64,000 nt of DNA from Psychrobacter submarinus (GCF_904846685.1 NZ_CAJHBQ010000004.1:186001-250000), one strand, 5' to 3'. Shown: positions 26,012 through 38,186, numbered from the stretch's first letter. Notes: generated by a model not told the origin, from the sequence alone. Numbers and translations: made by a program.

Positions 26012-26674
26012 ATGGAATTTTGGCACGGCTTTTTACTGATCACCAGCGTTCACTTACTGGCGGCTGCCTCCCCTGGCCCTGACTTTGTTTTAGTTTCACG
26101 TGAAACGTTAACCAAAGGTCGACGTACAGGTCTGATTTGTAGTTTGGGTATTACCTTAGGTTTAGCTGTCCATATTATTTATTCGGTGCTAGGACTAGCG
26201 GCAGTGATAGCGCACTCACAGCCACTATTAACTGCTATCAAATGGTTAGGCGGCGCGTATCTGATTTATCTAGGTTGGCAAGGAATTGGCGCTAAACCTA
26301 AACAACCTGTAGACCTGGTTGATCAGTCAGCAAATCAAACTATTGATAGACAATCCCTAACTACAAGCCAAAGCGAATCTACCTTTACCATTCTGCGCCG
26401 TGGTTTTTTTTGCAACGTTTTTAATCCCAAAGCGCCAGTCTACTTTGTCGCTATATTTACCTTGGTATTGTCGCCTGATATTCCGCTTTGGCAGCTCTCT
26501 ATTTACGGCGTATGGATGATGGTATTACAGATGGCCTGGTTTAGCACCGTGGTGATGCTATTGTCGACTCTTGTCATCTTCAAACGTTTTCAGCGTTTTG
26601 AGCATTGGATAGATCGCGTACTCGGTACAGCAATGATTGTATTGGGCTTAAACCTGATCTTCCGTAGCCGATAA
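26012..26674 (+). CDS. LysE/RhtB-family amino-acid exporter
   Basis: A 220-residue inner-membrane exporter with six predicted helices. The family start is MEFWHGFLLITSVHLLAAASPGPDFVLV, with the PGPD motif about 20 residues from the Met; this decided the start over longer in-frame options. NPKAPVYFVAIF matches the second conserved NPK motif. Substrate probably a neutral amino acid or homoserine lactone-like compound. A perfect parS-like palindrome lies within its coding sequence at 26093. Confidence 0.82.
   Translation: MEFWHGFLLITSVHLLAAASPGPDFVLVSRETLTKGRRTGLICSLGITLGLAVHIIYSVLGLAAVIAHSQPLLTAIKWLGGAYLIYLGWQGIGAKPKQPVDLVDQSANQTIDRQSLTTSQSESTFTILRRGFFCNVFNPKAPVYFVAIFTLVLSPDIPLWQLSIYGVWMMVLQMAWFSTVVMLLSTLVIFKRFQRFEHWIDRVLGTAMIVLGLNLIFRSR
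26093..26106. promoter_or_regulatory. parS-like site (perfect)
   Basis: GTTTCACGTGAAAC, the core of the bacterial ParB-binding parS consensus, inside the LysE-type gene 10 kb left of oriC. Confidence 0.75.
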
Positions 26675-26739
26675 ACCATTTAGCGTTGATGAAATCTGCT
26701 AAACTAGACGGTTATCTTCAGACTTTATAGCCTACTACT

Positions 26740-27771
26740 ATGACTAATCCCTCTTCTAGAAATAACCGTCCAAAACATAGAAATAGATCTCCAGCAACCG
26801 CGAAAAAACTTGGCAAGCTGCATCCGCGTAATCCGCATCAAGGTCGCTATGATTTTGAGCTATTGACCCGCGCGCTACCTGAACTTGCCGATTACACAAT
26901 TACCAACCCGAAAGGCGAGCCAACGATTAATTTCTCCGACGCCAAGGCCGTACGCGTGCTTAATCAAGCACTACTCGCACACTATTATGGCGTCAAGTTT
27001 TGGGATATCCCTGAAGGTTATTTGTGCCCGCCGATTCCTGGACGCGCCGATTACATTCATTATATTGCCGACTTGTTGGCGCAGACTACTCATGTGAGCG
27101 AAGACAATACGCCGCCTACAGGCAAAGATATTCATGCACTTGATATCGGTACTGGTGCCAGTGCTATCTACCCTATTGTTGGCAGCCAAAGCTATGGCTG
27201 GCGCTTTACCGCGAGCGACATCGATCCAGTCTCAGTGAATACGGCGACGGTAATTAGCCAAGCCAATCCTAAGCTTAAAGGCGCGATTAAGGTCAAACTG
27301 CAACCTGAACCTAAGCATATCTTTAAAAATATTATCGGTCGTCAAGACTATTTTGACGTCGTCATATGTAACCCACCTTTTCATGCCTCATTAGAAGAAG
27401 CGATGCAGGCCAATAGCCGTAAACAGCACAACTTGCAGCGCCATCGCGGCAAAAACGAAAGCGCGCAAATCAGTCGTCACTCTACAAAGTCAGGCAATGC
27501 CGCGCAAAACTTAAACTTTGGCGGTCAACATAAAGAATTATGGAGTGAGGGCGGTGAGATTGCTTTTTTAAGTAATATGATAAGAGAAAGCCAGCAGTTT
27601 GCTGCACATGTAGGCTGGTTTACCAGCTTAGTGTCTAAGTCTGAAAACGTGAAACCGCTACAACTACTACTAAAAGATCTTGATGTGGCGCAAATGCGTA
27701 TTATCGAGATGAGCCAAGGTCAAAAGAGCACGCGGGTCTTAGCTTGGCGTTTTGATACTGACGAAGCGTAA
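26740..27771 (+). CDS. rlmF: 23S rRNA (adenine-1618-N6)-methyltransferase
   Basis: A 343-residue AdoMet-dependent enzyme methylating A1618 of 23S rRNA. After a basic N-terminus ([15 protein letters not shown]), [13 protein letters not shown] (~130) binds AdoMet and [12 protein letters not shown] (~210) is the NPPF catalytic motif of N6-adenine methyltransferases. The stretch after it ([17 protein letters not shown]) is longer than in E. coli YbiN as I recall. Length and order fit RlmF. Confidence 0.9.
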   Translation: MTNPSSRNNRPKHRNRSPATAKKLGKLHPRNPHQGRYDFELLTRALPELADYTITNPKGEPTINFSDAKAVRVLNQALLAHYYGVKFWDIPEGYLCPPIPGRADYIHYIADLLAQTTHVSEDNTPPTGKDIHALDIGTGASAIYPIVGSQSYGWRFTASDIDPVSVNTATVISQANPKLKGAIKVKLQPEPKHIFKNIIGRQDYFDVVICNPPFHASLEEAMQANSRKQHNLQRHRGKNESAQISRHSTKSGNAAQNLNFGGQHKELWSEGGEIAFLSNMIRESQQFAAHVGWFTSLVSKSENVKPLQLLLKDLDVAQMRIIEMSQGQKSTRVLAWRFDTDEA

Positions 27772-27795
27772 TTATTGCTAAAGCGTACCTTTAGC

Positions 27796-27809
27796 GTTTC
27801 ACGTGAAAC
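27796..27809. promoter_or_regulatory. parS-like site (perfect)
   Basis: GTTTCACGTGAAAC in the 3' intergenic region of rlmF, directly in front of the terminator hairpin. Confidence 0.8.
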
Positions 27810-27844
27810 AAAAAACCGCTTTGGCTATCAAAGCAGTTTTTTTT
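27810..27844. terminator. Bidirectional terminator between rlmF and mntP
   Basis: AAAAAACCGCTTTG, five-base loop, CAAAGCAGTTTTTTTT. Strong stem with A- and T-runs on either side; it serves the convergent rlmF and mntP genes. Confidence 0.85.
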
Positions 27845-27886
27845 AATCCATTTAGATAACTATATAGATTGAATTGAGGGCATACC

Positions 27887-28495
27887 CTAGCCAACAAACA
27901 TGACCTTTAAGCCAATGAGTATAAGTACAAAGCCGCCGAGCGCTTCTGCCTTATCCTCAAGATACGTACCTGATTTTTTGCCCAAGTAGATGCCGATAGC
28001 GCTAAAAACAGCTGTGACAATCGCGATGATTACACAAGCAAGCCACGCATTGAGAGCGAGTAAGTTTAAGGTAAAACCAGCGGCCATCGCATCGATGCTG
28101 GTGGCAATCGCTAGGGTAAACATGGTGCGATGACTGATGTTTTTCTTTCGGCTATCGTTTATAGAAGCCGCTTCATTATTTACTTGCAGCCCCTTATCTA
28201 CGCTCTCTTCCTCATCTGCCAAAAAGACTTCATAGAGCATCTTGCTACCCAGTCCGATAAGAATAAATCCACCGATCCAAGGCGCAGCAGTGGCGAGCCA
28301 ACCTAACAGTGCCGCGCCCAGCAAATAGCCGATAAGTGGCATCACACCTTGCGCCGCGCCAAAATATAACGCCGCATAAATAGCCAAACGCAAGATATAG
28401 CGCGGGCTCTGTTGTTGCGACTTAGCGCCCAGTCCTATCGACACCGCAAAAGCATCCATCGCTAGCGCAATAGCGAGTAACAGCACTTCGATCAT
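27887..28495 (-). CDS. mntP: Manganese efflux pump MntP
   Basis: A 202-residue inner-membrane protein with six predicted helices in two three-helix halves. Helix 1 has [17 protein letters not shown] and helix 4 [16 protein letters not shown], the paired Asp motifs that define the MntP (YebN) family. It exports Mn2+. A hydrophilic loop (~90-120) separates the halves. I see no Mn-responsive (yybP-ykoY) riboswitch in the short leader. Confidence 0.9.
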   Translation of the reverse strand: MIEVLLLAIALAMDAFAVSIGLGAKSQQQSPRYILRLAIYAALYFGAAQGVMPLIGYLLGAALLGWLATAAPWIGGFILIGLGSKMLYEVFLADEEESVDKGLQVNNEAASINDSRKKNISHRTMFTLAIATSIDAMAAGFTLNLLALNAWLACVIIAIVTAVFSAIGIYLGKKSGTYLEDKAEALGGFVLILIGLKVMFVG

Positions 28496-28545
28496 CTGAT
28501 GTCCATCAATTATAATTGCCAGCTTATGACAATTTACTTATAAAA

Positions 28546-28559
28546 GTTTCACGTGAAAC
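28546..28559. promoter_or_regulatory. parS-like site (perfect)
   Basis: GTTTCACGTGAAAC between the mntP start and the gyrB terminator. Confidence 0.8.
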
Positions 28560-28571
28560 AAACTTATTATT

Positions 28572-28608
28572 AAAAAAATACCGCAATGTGTATCAAAGCG
28601 GTATTTTA
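28572..28608 (-). terminator. gyrB terminator
   Basis: Read on the minus strand, AAATACCGC and GCGGTATTT enclose a 13-base region and are followed by seven T's. It lies just past the gyrB stop codon. Confidence 0.85.
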
Positions 28609-28630
28609 TATTTAATGTAAACGCTAAACC

Positions 28631-31267
<2,637 letters not shown>

Positions 31268-31670
31268 TTAATCAAGCCGTGATCAGCTAATAATCGTGCG
31301 TCAGCTTTATACAAATCAGAATAAAGCCAGCATCTTTACAATATGTCTTAGATTTCAATTTTTAACTGTAGGAATTGACTTCCACGGTCTTATTACCAGT
31401 AATTTAGCACCTTATTGGTAATAAAAATTATGAAATAAAAGCTATAGAATAGTCGCTGAAAATAGGGCAAATATAAAGCCTTATTTTAACATTTTTTTGG
31501 CTGTAAGTCACTGTTTACTGGTGATTTATAGCACCTTTAGCAGTGTCTTTGACAGCAGCTTTGTCTGTAATTGAGTGATTAGGATTATAATCTACAATTA
31601 GTAGTTACTAGCAGGCTGTATAGTTATAAAAACAAGACAATAAACAGATCAAATGAGTAAAGCTCAATTA

Positions 31671-31946
31671 GGGCGTGTTGAACATTCGACCATGGCACTG
31701 ACAGAGACTATTTTTTAGGCGATTTGCAGATAAAAATGGTAAGTTTAGTCGTTCTAAGCGTCTATTTTTATCAATAAAGCGGCAAAAAATAGTCCTGTCC
31801 CTGTTGTTGTCGTGAGGGCTGATGCTAAAATCGCCCTAGTCGTTGTGAAAATCTATCCAATGCAATAAGCATTATCTGCAATTTTCACTTAGACTAGAAC
31901 TATTTTAGCGATCAGCAGTGCGCATTTGTGAATGTCCAACACTCCC
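31671..31946. mobile_element. MITE-like non-coding element (276 bp)
   Basis: Terminal inverted repeats GGGCGTGTTGAACATTC (left) and, read inward, GGGAGTGTTGGACATTC (right), 15 of 17 matching, flanked by a TA duplication (31669-31670, 31947-31948). An internal inverted pair GACTATTTTTT / AAAAAATAGTC lies near the left end. No transposase frame. Probably mobilised in trans by an IS with the same ends. It accounts for much of the unusually long 716-base gyrB-recF gap; the remaining 31265-31668 is AT-rich and shows only presumed gyrB promoter sequence. Confidence 0.75.
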
Positions 31947-31974
31947 TAGATCTGTAATTAATAAAACCCATAAG

Positions 31975-33222
31975 TCATTCAAAAGGTGTCAACTCACCTT
32001 GTTTCATGTGAAACATATTAGGAGACGACCAATATTGATCGACTATCGGTAACACATCCGCCGTCAAGCTAGTCATAAACACCTGACAAGGCAGCTTAGC
32101 CAAAGTGGATAACAAAATATCTATCGCTCTATCGTCTAGTTCAGCGGTGATATCATCTAATAGTACAACTGGTGTAGTTATGGCTTGGTTATCAGTTTGC
32201 AGGTTTTGACTGGCCGATTGTTCAGCAGAGTCATCGTTGAGCAATAGTGGTAATTGCGACAAGCGTAATGCGGTAATAAGTAGCTTCTTTTCGCCGCGAG
32301 ATAAGACGTTCGCAGCTTGCTCTTTTAACGTAGGTAGCTTTTGCTCTTTTAACGCAGACAGCTCAGTTGTGCTCGTCTGATACTCCGTTACTGATTTAGA
32401 CTTCTCATCTTTTACACCCATCTCACTCTGGGAGCGCCAATGCACATGAATATCGGCACGGTGGCTACCGATACGAGTATAGCCAAGCTGTAGATCTTGG
32501 GCAAGACGCTCGTCTAACTGTAAATCTAGTGGTATCGCGACATCGTAGCCTGCATGGTAGCTTAGACTGATTTGCTGAGCATAAGACGGTAGCAGCTGCG
32601 CAATGCTTTTCTCAAAATAAGGCTGCCAAGCTAGAAATACTTGCTCACGATAATGATGAATAAGTGCCGCATGGTTAGCTAGAGCTTTATTCCAGGACTT
32701 AATTTCTGCTAATTGCACTTGGGTTAGACTTCTACTTTGCTTAAGTAAACTGTTACGCTGTTTTAATAAGCGCTGATAAGCTATCCACTGGGGATGAAAA
32801 CTTTGTTTCATGTGAAACACTAACCAATCGAGTAGCTGACGACGACTCGCACTGCCCTGCTCGAGCATGTCCATCGATGAGGGGTCTATCAGTAATGTAG
32901 GTAGTTGTTCGGTGAGGATACTTTGGTTATAAACGGTATTTTGATTGAGGCGCAGGACGGTAGTAGCGTCAGTCTGCTTTTGAATCGCTAAACTAGCGCC
33001 GTCGGTTAAGACAGCATGGACAATGGCCGATGGCCTATGGTGCTGAACATAGCGTTTAGGCTGACTATGACGAAAGCTCTTACCGCGTGACAATAAGAAT
33101 ATCGCCTCTAACAGCGACGTTTTGCCACTACCGTTTTTTCCGATGATGACATTGCATACTGCTGCTTGCAGTTTGACTTGTTGAAGGTTACGTAAGTCTG
33201 TCGCTTGTAAACGTTCAATCAT
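31975..33222 (-). CDS. recF: DNA repair/replication protein RecF
   Basis: A 415-residue SMC-like ATPase that helps load RecA at gaps. Walker A GKNGSGKTS (~30), the signature LSRGEKKLL (~310) and Walker B VVLLDDITAELDD (~350) are present. Upstream in-frame codons overlap dnaN, so I chose ATG 33222, where the conserved MIERLQATDLRNL begins. A linker before the signature (KDEKSKSVTEYQTSTTE...) is longer than usual. Lies 25 bases after dnaN, in the dnaA-dnaN-recF-gyrB order. Confidence 0.95.
   Translation of the reverse strand: MIERLQATDLRNLQQVKLQAAVCNVIIGKNGSGKTSLLEAIFLLSRGKSFRHSQPKRYVQHHRPSAIVHAVLTDGASLAIQKQTDATTVLRLNQNTVYNQSILTEQLPTLLIDPSSMDMLEQGSASRRQLLDWLVFHMKQSFHPQWIAYQRLLKQRNSLLKQSRSLTQVQLAEIKSWNKALANHAALIHHYREQVFLAWQPYFEKSIAQLLPSYAQQISLSYHAGYDVAIPLDLQLDERLAQDLQLGYTRIGSHRADIHVHWRSQSEMGVKDEKSKSVTEYQTSTTELSALKEQKLPTLKEQAANVLSRGEKKLLITALRLSQLPLLLNDDSAEQSASQNLQTDNQAITTPVVLLDDITAELDDRAIDILLSTLAKLPCQVFMTSLTADVLPIVDQYWSSPNMFHMKQGELTPFE
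32001..32014. promoter_or_regulatory. parS-like variant in recF
   Basis: GTTTCATGTGAAAC; differs from the perfect site by one central base (CATGTG). Confidence 0.5.
32805..32818. promoter_or_regulatory. parS-like variant in recF
   Basis: GTTTCATGTGAAAC, second CATGTG-type site within recF. Confidence 0.5.
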
Positions 33223-33247
33223 AATGATTACGAAAACCTTATCAAGC

Positions 33248-34423
33248 TTAGATACGCATCGGCATAATAACGTATTGATGGAACTCATCGCCTAGCTGGT
33301 TGACTAGCACCGAGGCGTTAGATTGGCTCATATGCATCTGTACATCGCCTTGTACCACGCCGAGCACATCTTGCAAGTAAGCGGCGTTAAAAGACAGCTC
33401 CATAGGCTCGCCTTGATACTTAGCTTGTACCATCTCCACCGCTTCGTCTTGTTCGGCATTGTTAGCTCGTATCTCAACCATACCATCGCTAGCAAAGTTA
33501 AATACTACTCCGCGTGACTTCTCATTACTCAAAATCGCCACTCGGCGCAGTACGTCAGTCATCTTTTCTTTACTAAACAAAGCCAGCTTATCAGTATTAC
33601 TAGGCATAACTCGGCGATAGTCAGGAAACTTACCATCAATCAGACGCGCGGTAAAAGTGACCATCAAGTCCGTGCTAACTTGTCCGGTGCTATCAACCTC
33701 ACCGAACGGTAGACTAACTTGCAAAAACTCACGACCGAAACTTAAGGTAACATTATTGTCCTTATCTCCTAGCATCTTACCCAGCTCAGTAGCCAAACGC
33801 TCAAGCTCAATCACTGCCTTACGCGGCAAAATTGCCTGCATATTCAAATCGCTATCGATATCGATCACACTACGCGCTAGCGCTAACCGGTGACCATCAG
33901 TCGCTACGGTGGTTAGCTGCTGCTGCGACACATCAAAAAGCATACCAGTCAAATAGTAGCGAACATCCTGAATCGCCATCGCAAACTGAGTCTTATGAAT
34001 AAGATCTATCAGTCGGCTACGGCTAATCGTCAAGGCAGTGATATTCTCAGGATTCCCTAAGCTCGGATAGTCCTCGCTTGGTAGAGTCCCTAAAGTAAAG
34101 CGGCTTTTACCACTCGTGAGTAAGCAGCGCTCGTTTTCTTGCGTCGTCAGATTGATCTGCGCTTGTGCGGGTAACGATTTGCAGATATCTTTTAGCTTTA
34201 TCGCTGGCAAAGTCGTTGTACCCGCTTCAATACAAGCACCAGCAGGCAGCTTAAGTTTGGAAGTCAGCTCAACTTCTAGATCCGAAGCGGTCAGTATCAG
34301 CTCAGACTCAGAGAGTTGCAGTTTTATATTACCCAAAATCACCATATTATGGCGCTTATCAGCGGCCTTAGCGATTAAGTTAATAGCTTTTAATAACGAC
34401 TCACGATTAATCGATAATTGCAT
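33248..34423 (-). CDS. dnaN: DNA polymerase III beta subunit (sliding clamp)
   Basis: A 391-residue clamp with three repeated domains; it tethers polymerase III to DNA. Begins MQLSINRESLLKAINLIAKAADKRHNMVILGN and ends YVIMPMRI, the canonical clamp C-terminus (MPMR-[IL]). KFPDYRRVMP at about 250 is a family hallmark. Lies between dnaA and recF on the minus strand, leading away from oriC. Confidence 0.97.
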   Translation of the reverse strand: MQLSINRESLLKAINLIAKAADKRHNMVILGNIKLQLSESELILTASDLEVELTSKLKLPAGACIEAGTTTLPAIKLKDICKSLPAQAQINLTTQENERCLLTSGKSRFTLGTLPSEDYPSLGNPENITALTISRSRLIDLIHKTQFAMAIQDVRYYLTGMLFDVSQQQLTTVATDGHRLALARSVIDIDSDLNMQAILPRKAVIELERLATELGKMLGDKDNNVTLSFGREFLQVSLPFGEVDSTGQVSTDLMVTFTARLIDGKFPDYRRVMPSNTDKLALFSKEKMTDVLRRVAILSNEKSRGVVFNFASDGMVEIRANNAEQDEAVEMVQAKYQGEPMELSFNAAYLQDVLGVVQGDVQMHMSQSNASVLVNQLGDEFHQYVIMPMRI

Positions 34424-34618
34424 GCTAGGTACTCTTATTTTAGAAAATCTGTTTTTTAGGAGTTTAGGCTCAAAGTGATATCGCTAAGACATCTATCCTT
34501 AGAATGACCTTAAGTTTAAGTGATTAAATAGTACTCATTATAAACTATATTTAGTCGCTAAAATACCGCGCTACTGTTTTGCCTGTTCCTGCTTATTGTG
34601 TTATCTAACTCATTCACG

Positions 34619-36118
34619 TTATCCGGCTTGTAGCATCAGCGCTAGCGCCTTGTAGTCTTTGTCTACCGTAGGATCCTCAGCGCGTAACTGCGCTACTTTT
34701 TCGCAGCCATGCATAACCGTTGTATGATCGCGGCCACCAAAAGACTGACCTATATCTGGGTAACTATCACCTGTCAACTCCCGAGACAGTGCCATCGCTA
34801 TTTGCCGTGGTCTGGCGATACTACGAGTACGTTTGCGGCCCATTAGATCTTTGACGCTGATATCGTAGTATTCAGCGACTACTTTGCGGATATTATCCAT
34901 ATTGACCGCTTGTACGCGCATAGCCACGATATCTTTGAGCGCATACTGTACCATCTCAAGCGTCACTGGAGCTCCAGTCAAATTAGAGTTGGCAAATACC
35001 TGATTGAGTGCGCCTTCCAACCTTCTCACATTAGAGACTACATTCTGTGCGATAAACAAAGCGCATTCTTTGGGTAGTATCATCCCAAAAGAAGCAGCCT
35101 TTCTTTGTAATATTTGTACGCGAGTATCAATCTCAGGAGGCTCGACAGCGACTGTCAGTCCCCAAGAGAACCTCGAGCGAAAGCGTTCATCAAATTCAGT
35201 CATTTGTGACGGATGACGATCCGAGGCCAGAATAAGCTGTTTATCGCCACTAGTGAAATCTGCAAATAATGTCAAAAACTCATTACTACTTTTTGTCTTT
35301 CCAGCTAATACATGAATATCATCAACAATTAATAAATCCACTTTTTTTATTTTCTTTTTAAAATCTTCTATTTTATTATTTCTTAAAGAATATACTAATT
35401 GATTAATAAACTTCTCAGAAGTGAAATAATAAAAACTTCTATTATTTTTCACATAGCGCTGAGCAACAGAATGCATTAAATGTGTTTTTCCCAGACCTGA
35501 AGGGCCATATATGAATAAAGGATTATGCCTATTTTTTGATTGACGCTTGCTCAGCTCGTAGCAAGCCTTGTAGGCGAGGTTATTCGACTTGCCGGTGACA
35601 AAGGTTTCAAAGGTGAATTCAGGGTTTAGATAGCTAAGAGACTTTGCATCAGCAGAGTCATTGGACGCTGCATATTGTTGGTTATTTCCAGCATCTACTT
35701 TAGGGTCAGAACCAAAGTTACTAGTATTATTTTTTGATGACGCTGGGGTAGGGGAGGGGAGATGAGGGTCGTTATTAAACGAAGTATCTTGAGAGTTGGC
35801 ATGTTCGCTAGAGTTGATATCTGTAGCGCCTTGTGCATGGTTCTGATCTTCGACTTGAGTGCTCTGGTTGGCATTATCGACACGGACTACCACATCTGAA
35901 ATACTACCTTGGCTGTGTTTAGCGACCAGTTGACGAATGTCTTCTAAGTGGTTTTTTTTAATATAAGAAACAAAATAATCGTTAGGCGCTCTAATAACAA
36001 GGGTTTGCGCTTCCTCATGCGCAGACAAAGGTCTTAACCACATCGTAAAGACGTTATCTTTGACATGATAACGTAAATCGTCCAAGCATTTATCCCAAAG
36101 TGTCGCCGTGTCTATCAT
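34619..36118 (-). CDS. dnaA: Chromosomal replication initiator DnaA
   Basis: A 499-residue AAA+ initiator. Domain I (~1-85) has WLRPLSAHEE. Domain II (~90-165) is a long Ser/Asn/Asp-rich linker. Domain III has Walker A GPSGLGKTH and Walker B LLIVDDIHVLAGK. Domain IV ends with the box-binding helix GGRDHTTVMHGCEKV. The gene faces away from the DnaA-box-rich region at 36.3-36.6 kb, probably autoregulated from there. The linker DNA is low-complexity and may vary among strains. Confidence 0.97.
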   Translation of the reverse strand: MIDTATLWDKCLDDLRYHVKDNVFTMWLRPLSAHEEAQTLVIRAPNDYFVSYIKKNHLEDIRQLVAKHSQGSISDVVVRVDNANQSTQVEDQNHAQGATDINSSEHANSQDTSFNNDPHLPSPTPASSKNNTSNFGSDPKVDAGNNQQYAASNDSADAKSLSYLNPEFTFETFVTGKSNNLAYKACYELSKRQSKNRHNPLFIYGPSGLGKTHLMHSVAQRYVKNNRSFYYFTSEKFINQLVYSLRNNKIEDFKKKIKKVDLLIVDDIHVLAGKTKSSNEFLTLFADFTSGDKQLILASDRHPSQMTEFDERFRSRFSWGLTVAVEPPEIDTRVQILQRKAASFGMILPKECALFIAQNVVSNVRRLEGALNQVFANSNLTGAPVTLEMVQYALKDIVAMRVQAVNMDNIRKVVAEYYDISVKDLMGRKRTRSIARPRQIAMALSRELTGDSYPDIGQSFGGRDHTTVMHGCEKVAQLRAEDPTVDKDYKALALMLQAG

Positions 36119-36317
36119 AAAAAACCAACCTCATTAGCTTGTACTCAACAAGTACCTTAGCGCTTATATTTAAAATAATAGCAGTATTCACAGCCAAAAA
36201 TCCTAGCTACCACTTCTTGATAAGGACTGATATCTGCAAGCTTAGTAATAACAATTTAAATAGATCTCTTGCTAGAAACCTCGGTAGCCTAAGACGGCTA
36301 ATTTACCATAAACGGCC

Positions 36318-36552
36318 TGTGGATAACATCCCATATTTTGGGGATAACTCTGTGGACAGTTTTGGGGATAACTCACAACCTTAACTTACCCACATTTCAC
36401 CCACAGCTTATCCACAGGGTTACCCATAGCCTATCGTTTTGATAAATAACATTATAGTAGAGTTATCCTCAGAAAAACCGGCTCCCAATAACAACAATAC
36501 TTATATATATTAATAGTTAATTATTATAGAGAACGCTGAAATCTGTGGATAA
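36318..36552. other. Probable oriC: DnaA-box region between dnaA and rpmH
   Basis: Perfect DnaA boxes (TTATCCACA or complement) at 36318-36326, 36408-36416 and 36544-36552, with near matches at 36351-36359 (TGTGGACAG) and 36463-36471 (TTATCCTCA) plus several GGATAA remnants. A strongly AT-rich stretch at ~36490-36535 is a candidate unwinding element. Genes on both sides read away from it. The whole dnaA-rpmH gap (36119-36800) holds no convincing gene; the rpmH promoter should lie in 36700-36790. Confidence 0.8.
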
Positions 36553-36800
36553 CTTTTTAAAACAGTGACAAAAGTAACTGTAATAATAACGACTAGAACG
36601 ACGCAGATAACTAGCAAAGTCTCTTTTGTTAACGTCTTTAACGACACTAAAAGAGCGCTTTGAGCTCTATTGGAATCTATCAACAGCGTAACGATCAAAA
36701 GCGCTAGGAAAACAATGCATTAGTTCGTTGACCTGAATTTGTGACAATGGTATAATCTTGCATTATTTTGAATTTAGTCCATTATTTTGATAGGTGAGTT

Positions 36801-36935
36801 ATGAAACGTACATTCCAACCCAGCGTGATCAAGCGTAAACGTACTCACGGTTTCCGTGCACGTATGGCCACGAAAAAAGGCCGTCAAGTATTGGCACGTC
36901 GCCGCGCTAAAGGACGTCATCGTCTTACTGTGTAA
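36801..36935 (+). CDS. rpmH: 50S ribosomal protein L34
   Basis: A 44-residue ribosomal protein: [20 protein letters not shown], then [20 protein letters not shown] and end RLTV. Complete and canonical for gammaproteobacteria. AGGTGAGTT precedes the ATG. First gene to the right of oriC; a hairpin terminator/attenuator separates it from rnpA. Confidence 0.98.
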   Translation: MKRTFQPSVIKRKRTHGFRARMATKKGRQVLARRRAKGRHRLTV

Positions 36936-36985
36936 TTGGCAGATAATCTCAGCAGATAACTATAACTGAGAGATAGCCATCTATT

Positions 36986-37013
36986 AAAAGCGCCTATATT
37001 GGCGCTTTTTTTG
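36986..37013 (+). terminator. Terminator/attenuator between rpmH and rnpA
   Basis: AAAAGCGCC, a loop TATATT, GGCGCTTTTTTT. A perfect intrinsic terminator; rnpA is presumably transcribed by partial read-through or its own promoter. Confidence 0.88.
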
Positions 37014-37114
37014 TCTCTATATTTCGTATCTAATTTATACTTAAGACCCTCATCAAACGCTGCGGTAGTTGCTCATTTCATAACTATCGTAGAGCTCTCA
37101 TTTTAGGCCTTACT

Positions 37115-37486
37115 ATGTCCAACCCTATTTTAGCTACCGAGACCTTCTGCTTTACTAAAGAGCAGCGCCTACGCACTCCAGCGGCTTTTCGTGAGGTGTT
37201 CGATGCTCCTGAGCGTAAACTCCATCAAAGTCATCTTATGGCTTTTGTACGCAGCAACACTCTTGAGCAGCCTCGGGTTGGGATGGCGATTACTAAGCGT
37301 AAAGTACCTACTGCGGTGAGTCGTAATCTAGTCAAACGTTTAATTCGAGAAAATTTTCGTAAGCAAGCGGATAACCTAGAAAATAAAGATATCGTTTTCA
37401 TCGTTAAAAAATCTATAAAAGGATTGGAAAATAAAGAGTTGATAAAAGAGATAAATAATATATTTAAAAAAATCGAAAAAAAATAA
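37115..37486 (+). CDS. rnpA: Ribonuclease P protein component
   Basis: A 123-residue basic protein that binds the RNase P RNA for tRNA 5' processing. RLRTPAAFREVFD at the start and the RNR-type motif AITKRKVPTAVSRNLVKRLIRENFR (~70-95) mark the family. The 3' part is AT-rich with a Lys-rich end. The stop codon is two bases before the yidD start. Confidence 0.96.
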   Translation: MSNPILATETFCFTKEQRLRTPAAFREVFDAPERKLHQSHLMAFVRSNTLEQPRVGMAITKRKVPTAVSRNLVKRLIRENFRKQADNLENKDIVFIVKKSIKGLENKELIKEINNIFKKIEKK

Positions 37487-37487
37487 A

Positions 37488-37886
37488 ATGATTTGTTTAA
37501 AGATTTTAGTTAATAGGGTTTTTTATTTGATTTTATTCAATTTTATTAATATCTATCAAAAAATAATAAGTCCGATGCTACCAGCACGCTGCCGCTATTA
37601 CCCTACTTGTTCGAATTATGGCAAGCAGGCGCTCGCTTGGCATGGCGTTTGGAAAGGAGGTTGGCTGTTACTAAAACGCCTTGGCCGCTGTCAGCCTTGG
37701 GGTGGGCATGGCGTTGATTTTGTTCCTATTCCCTTAGCTAGCTATCACTACAAGCCTCTATGTTCAGCTGTGACAGGAACAGATGAGAAAAATGAGTTAA
37801 ATGACGCTAATAGTCGTCGACTAACTAGTAGCGTCTATCGCGATAACAGTAGCTATGTCGCACGGCTAAACTACCTTATGCGCTAA
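37488..37886 (+). CDS. yidD: Membrane protein insertion efficiency factor YidD
   Basis: A 132-residue protein. Conserved core: IYQKIISPMLPARCRYYPTCSNYGKQAL ... WKGGWLLLKRLGRCQPWGGHGVDFVP, with the three Cys. It assists YidC-dependent insertion at the inner membrane. About 45 extra residues follow the usual end (SAVTGTDEKNELNDAN...), hydrophilic and of unknown role. Translationally coupled to rnpA by a one-base gap between stop and start. Confidence 0.94.
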   Translation: MICLKILVNRVFYLILFNFINIYQKIISPMLPARCRYYPTCSNYGKQALAWHGVWKGGWLLLKRLGRCQPWGGHGVDFVPIPLASYHYKPLCSAVTGTDEKNELNDANSRRLTSSVYRDNSSYVARLNYLMR

Positions 37887-37899
37887 AAAAGTCTTAGAT

Positions 37900-38033
37900 A
37901 TGGATAACTTTTCATCTCAATAACTTGTTATAGTTATCCACAGCTTATCCCAGAGATACTCATATCTCGATAGTTATCCACAATTTATCCAAGTTACTCC
38001 CAGTTATGCTCAGTTATCCCCAGCCTATCCACA
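37900..38033. other. Second DnaA-box cluster, yidD-yidC gap
   Basis: Perfect TTATCCACA at 37934-37942 and 37974-37982, with near matches at 37900 (reverse), 37946, 37986, 38014 and 38025 (CTATCCACA). Seven box-like sites in 134 bases, about 1.5 kb from the main origin region. The rest of this 300-base gap should carry the yidC promoter. Confidence 0.7.
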
Positions 38034-38186
38034 CTCTTGGTATCATTTAGGCTTAATTTTTAGTAAAATAATTCACATTTTATGTTAATGATTGCTAACA
38101 CTGCTATTGCTAGCATCACGATTTAGTGAGTAATCGTGATGCGTGCTTTAATTTTAGTTCCCTAATATTTAATCTAGGACAGGTTT

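Noticed and set aside
28496-28560. yybP-ykoY manganese riboswitch before mntP
   Set aside because: The leader is too short and lacks the conserved loops.
36139-36384. 81-codon open frame in the dnaA-rpmH gap
   Set aside because: It runs through DnaA boxes, has no ribosome-binding site and no recognisable protein features; it is an accident of the origin region.
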